Shown in pieces: positions 63,316-64,000 of a DNA stretch of 64,000 nucleotides. The DNA is from Helicobacter rodentium ATCC 700285 (GTDB lineage: Bacteria; Campylobacterota; Campylobacteria; Campylobacterales; Helicobacteraceae). The position numbers and the translations under genes were made by a program. The DNA is taken from assembly GCF_000687535.1 (NCBI RefSeq), contig NZ_JHWC01000001.1, positions 186,001 to 250,000 on the forward strand, in the 5' to 3' direction. The notes beneath the pieces are model-generated. The model saw only the letters and a list, made by a program, of their open reading frames with translations. It was not told the DNA's origin and ran no database searches. The number at the start of each line of letters is the position of its first letter. Position 1 is the stretch's first letter.

Positions 63316-64000
63316 ATGAAACACTCTCAATATCCTAAAAAACAGCATTCTAAATCCAATGCAACCTTGACTAAAAAGCAAAATAAACCATCAACGCAAG
63401 TACTAAAGATTCCAAAAGGTGCGCAAAAAGCCTATAAACTTCTAGCATTGCAAGAAAATATCTCAAACAACGAAGCAAAAAACCTCATAGACAGAGGGTT
63501 AGTTAGCATTAACGGCAAAAAAATACAAATTGCGCGGAGCTTACTTGCACCCAACACGCATTTTAACATTCAAAATATTCCTAAAATCCAAGAAATTTTT
63601 AAAGATGAAAACATTTTAGCCCTTGATAAACCCGCTTTTTTCACAAGTGAGGAAGTTGCTAAAAACTATCCGCAGTGGGTTTTACTTCATAGGTTGGACA
63701 AAGAGACTAGCGGTGTTTTATTGCTAGTAAAAGACCAAAGTGAATTTCACCTCAAAGCGAAAGAATCTTTTAAACAAATGCAAGTCATCAAGCACTATAT
63801 TGCTATCACAGAGGGTATTATAGAAGAGGAATGCGAAATTACTGCGCCCTTACTTATTAAAAAAGGAAGGTTTGCTAAAGTTACAATTAGCAAAAATGGC
63901 GAAGGACAAAAGGCAATCACACACATTTGCCCCTTAGAAATTTCAGGCAAAAAAACAAAACTAAATGTGGAAATCAAAACAGGAAAAACACACCAAATCC
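63316..64000 (+). CDS. RluA-family 23S rRNA pseudouridine synthase, 3' truncated by window
   Basis: The first 228 codons are present; the gene runs off the right edge. A basic N-terminus (KHSQYPKKQHSKSN) precedes an S4-like RNA-binding domain (about 45-90, NISNNEAKNLIDRGLVSING). The catalytic domain follows with LLHRLDKETSGVLLLVK, where Asp is the uridine nucleophile, and KHYIAITEG. It is in the HP0956 position. The exact target site on the ribosome (RluC/RluD type) is not decidable. It starts 8 nt after waaA. Confidence 0.92.
   Translation, partial: MKHSQYPKKQHSKSNATLTKKQNKPSTQVLKIPKGAQKAYKLLALQENISNNEAKNLIDRGLVSINGKKIQIARSLLAPNTHFNIQNIPKIQEIFKDENILALDKPAFFTSEEVAKNYPQWVLLHRLDKETSGVLLLVKDQSEFHLKAKESFKQMQVIKHYIAITEGIIEEECEITAPLLIKKGRFAKVTISKNGEGQKAITHICPLEISGKKTKLNVEIKTGKTHQI

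Overview
The window is about 64 kb of an AT-rich epsilonproteobacterial (Campylobacterota) chromosome. It is most like a Helicobacter of the enterohepatic type. Several gene blocks keep the order known from H. pylori: serA-hyp-rpsA-ispH-aroA-pheT-pheS-hinT (HP0397-HP0404), lnt-yajQ-cvpA-lysS-glyA-DUF1882-SPOR (HP0180-HP0185 region), and glyQ-nif3-zinc ribbon-waaA-rluA type (HP0960-HP0956). Other gut/epsilon traits are a complete napAGHBFLD operon without napC, a cytoplasmic CZB chemoreceptor (TlpD type), and katA followed by a small ankyrin protein as in Campylobacter Cj1386. All family names are recognised by eye from the translations; no search was run. The species is not determined.

Layout. 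1-10.2 kb: 5' end of a lactate permease gene, then the serA-to-pheS block on the minus strand and hinT. 10.2-19.6 kb: an accessory stretch with dispersed palindromic repeats, a YciI-like protein, two tiny membrane proteins, a KAP-like P-loop NTPase, a three-gene glycosyltransferase operon (one gene holding a 13-base G tract), a divergent XRE regulator with three operator-like repeats, and two small unknown genes. 19.6-24.1 kb: RNase P RNA directly abutting hypE, then moeA/ribA and hypB-hypC. 24.4-35.2 kb: tlpD, an NhaC antiporter, a sigma54-promoter gene, a TIGR02757 protein, dnaJ, a DASS transporter, an amino-acid ABC system, a radical SAM protein and a ferredoxin. 35.3-42.5 kb: the SPOR-to-lnt block, a GNAT protein and tRNA-Leu(CAA). 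42.5-45.3 kb: repeats, small proteins and a DUF3944/YaaW-like gene. 45.3-54.4 kb: the nap operon, then katA and its ankyrin partner. 54.4-64 kb: a phosphatase, a Pit transporter, YqeY, flgH, thrC, glyQ, Nif3, the zinc-ribbon protein, waaA and the start of a pseudouridine synthase gene.

How genes work together. MoeA serves the molybdopterin needed by NapA, and HypB/HypC/HypE serve NiFe-hydrogenase maturation. Together with nitrate respiration this fits a microaerobic, H2-using gut lifestyle. An FNR/CRP-like palindrome sits at the class II position of the nap promoter. Two sigma54-type promoters mark flgH and an unnamed 166-residue protein as flagellar-regulon genes. The glycosyltransferase operon probably builds a phase-variable surface glycan.

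Most unusual features: (i) seven copies of a composite palindromic element, each made of two different arms around a conserved ACAATGGAATC core, with one arm carrying a stem whose sequence changes from copy to copy while pairing is kept; (ii) a strong excess of the hexamer GGAATC/GATTCC across genes on both strands; (iii) the three-operator XRE switch beside the phase-variable glycan operon.
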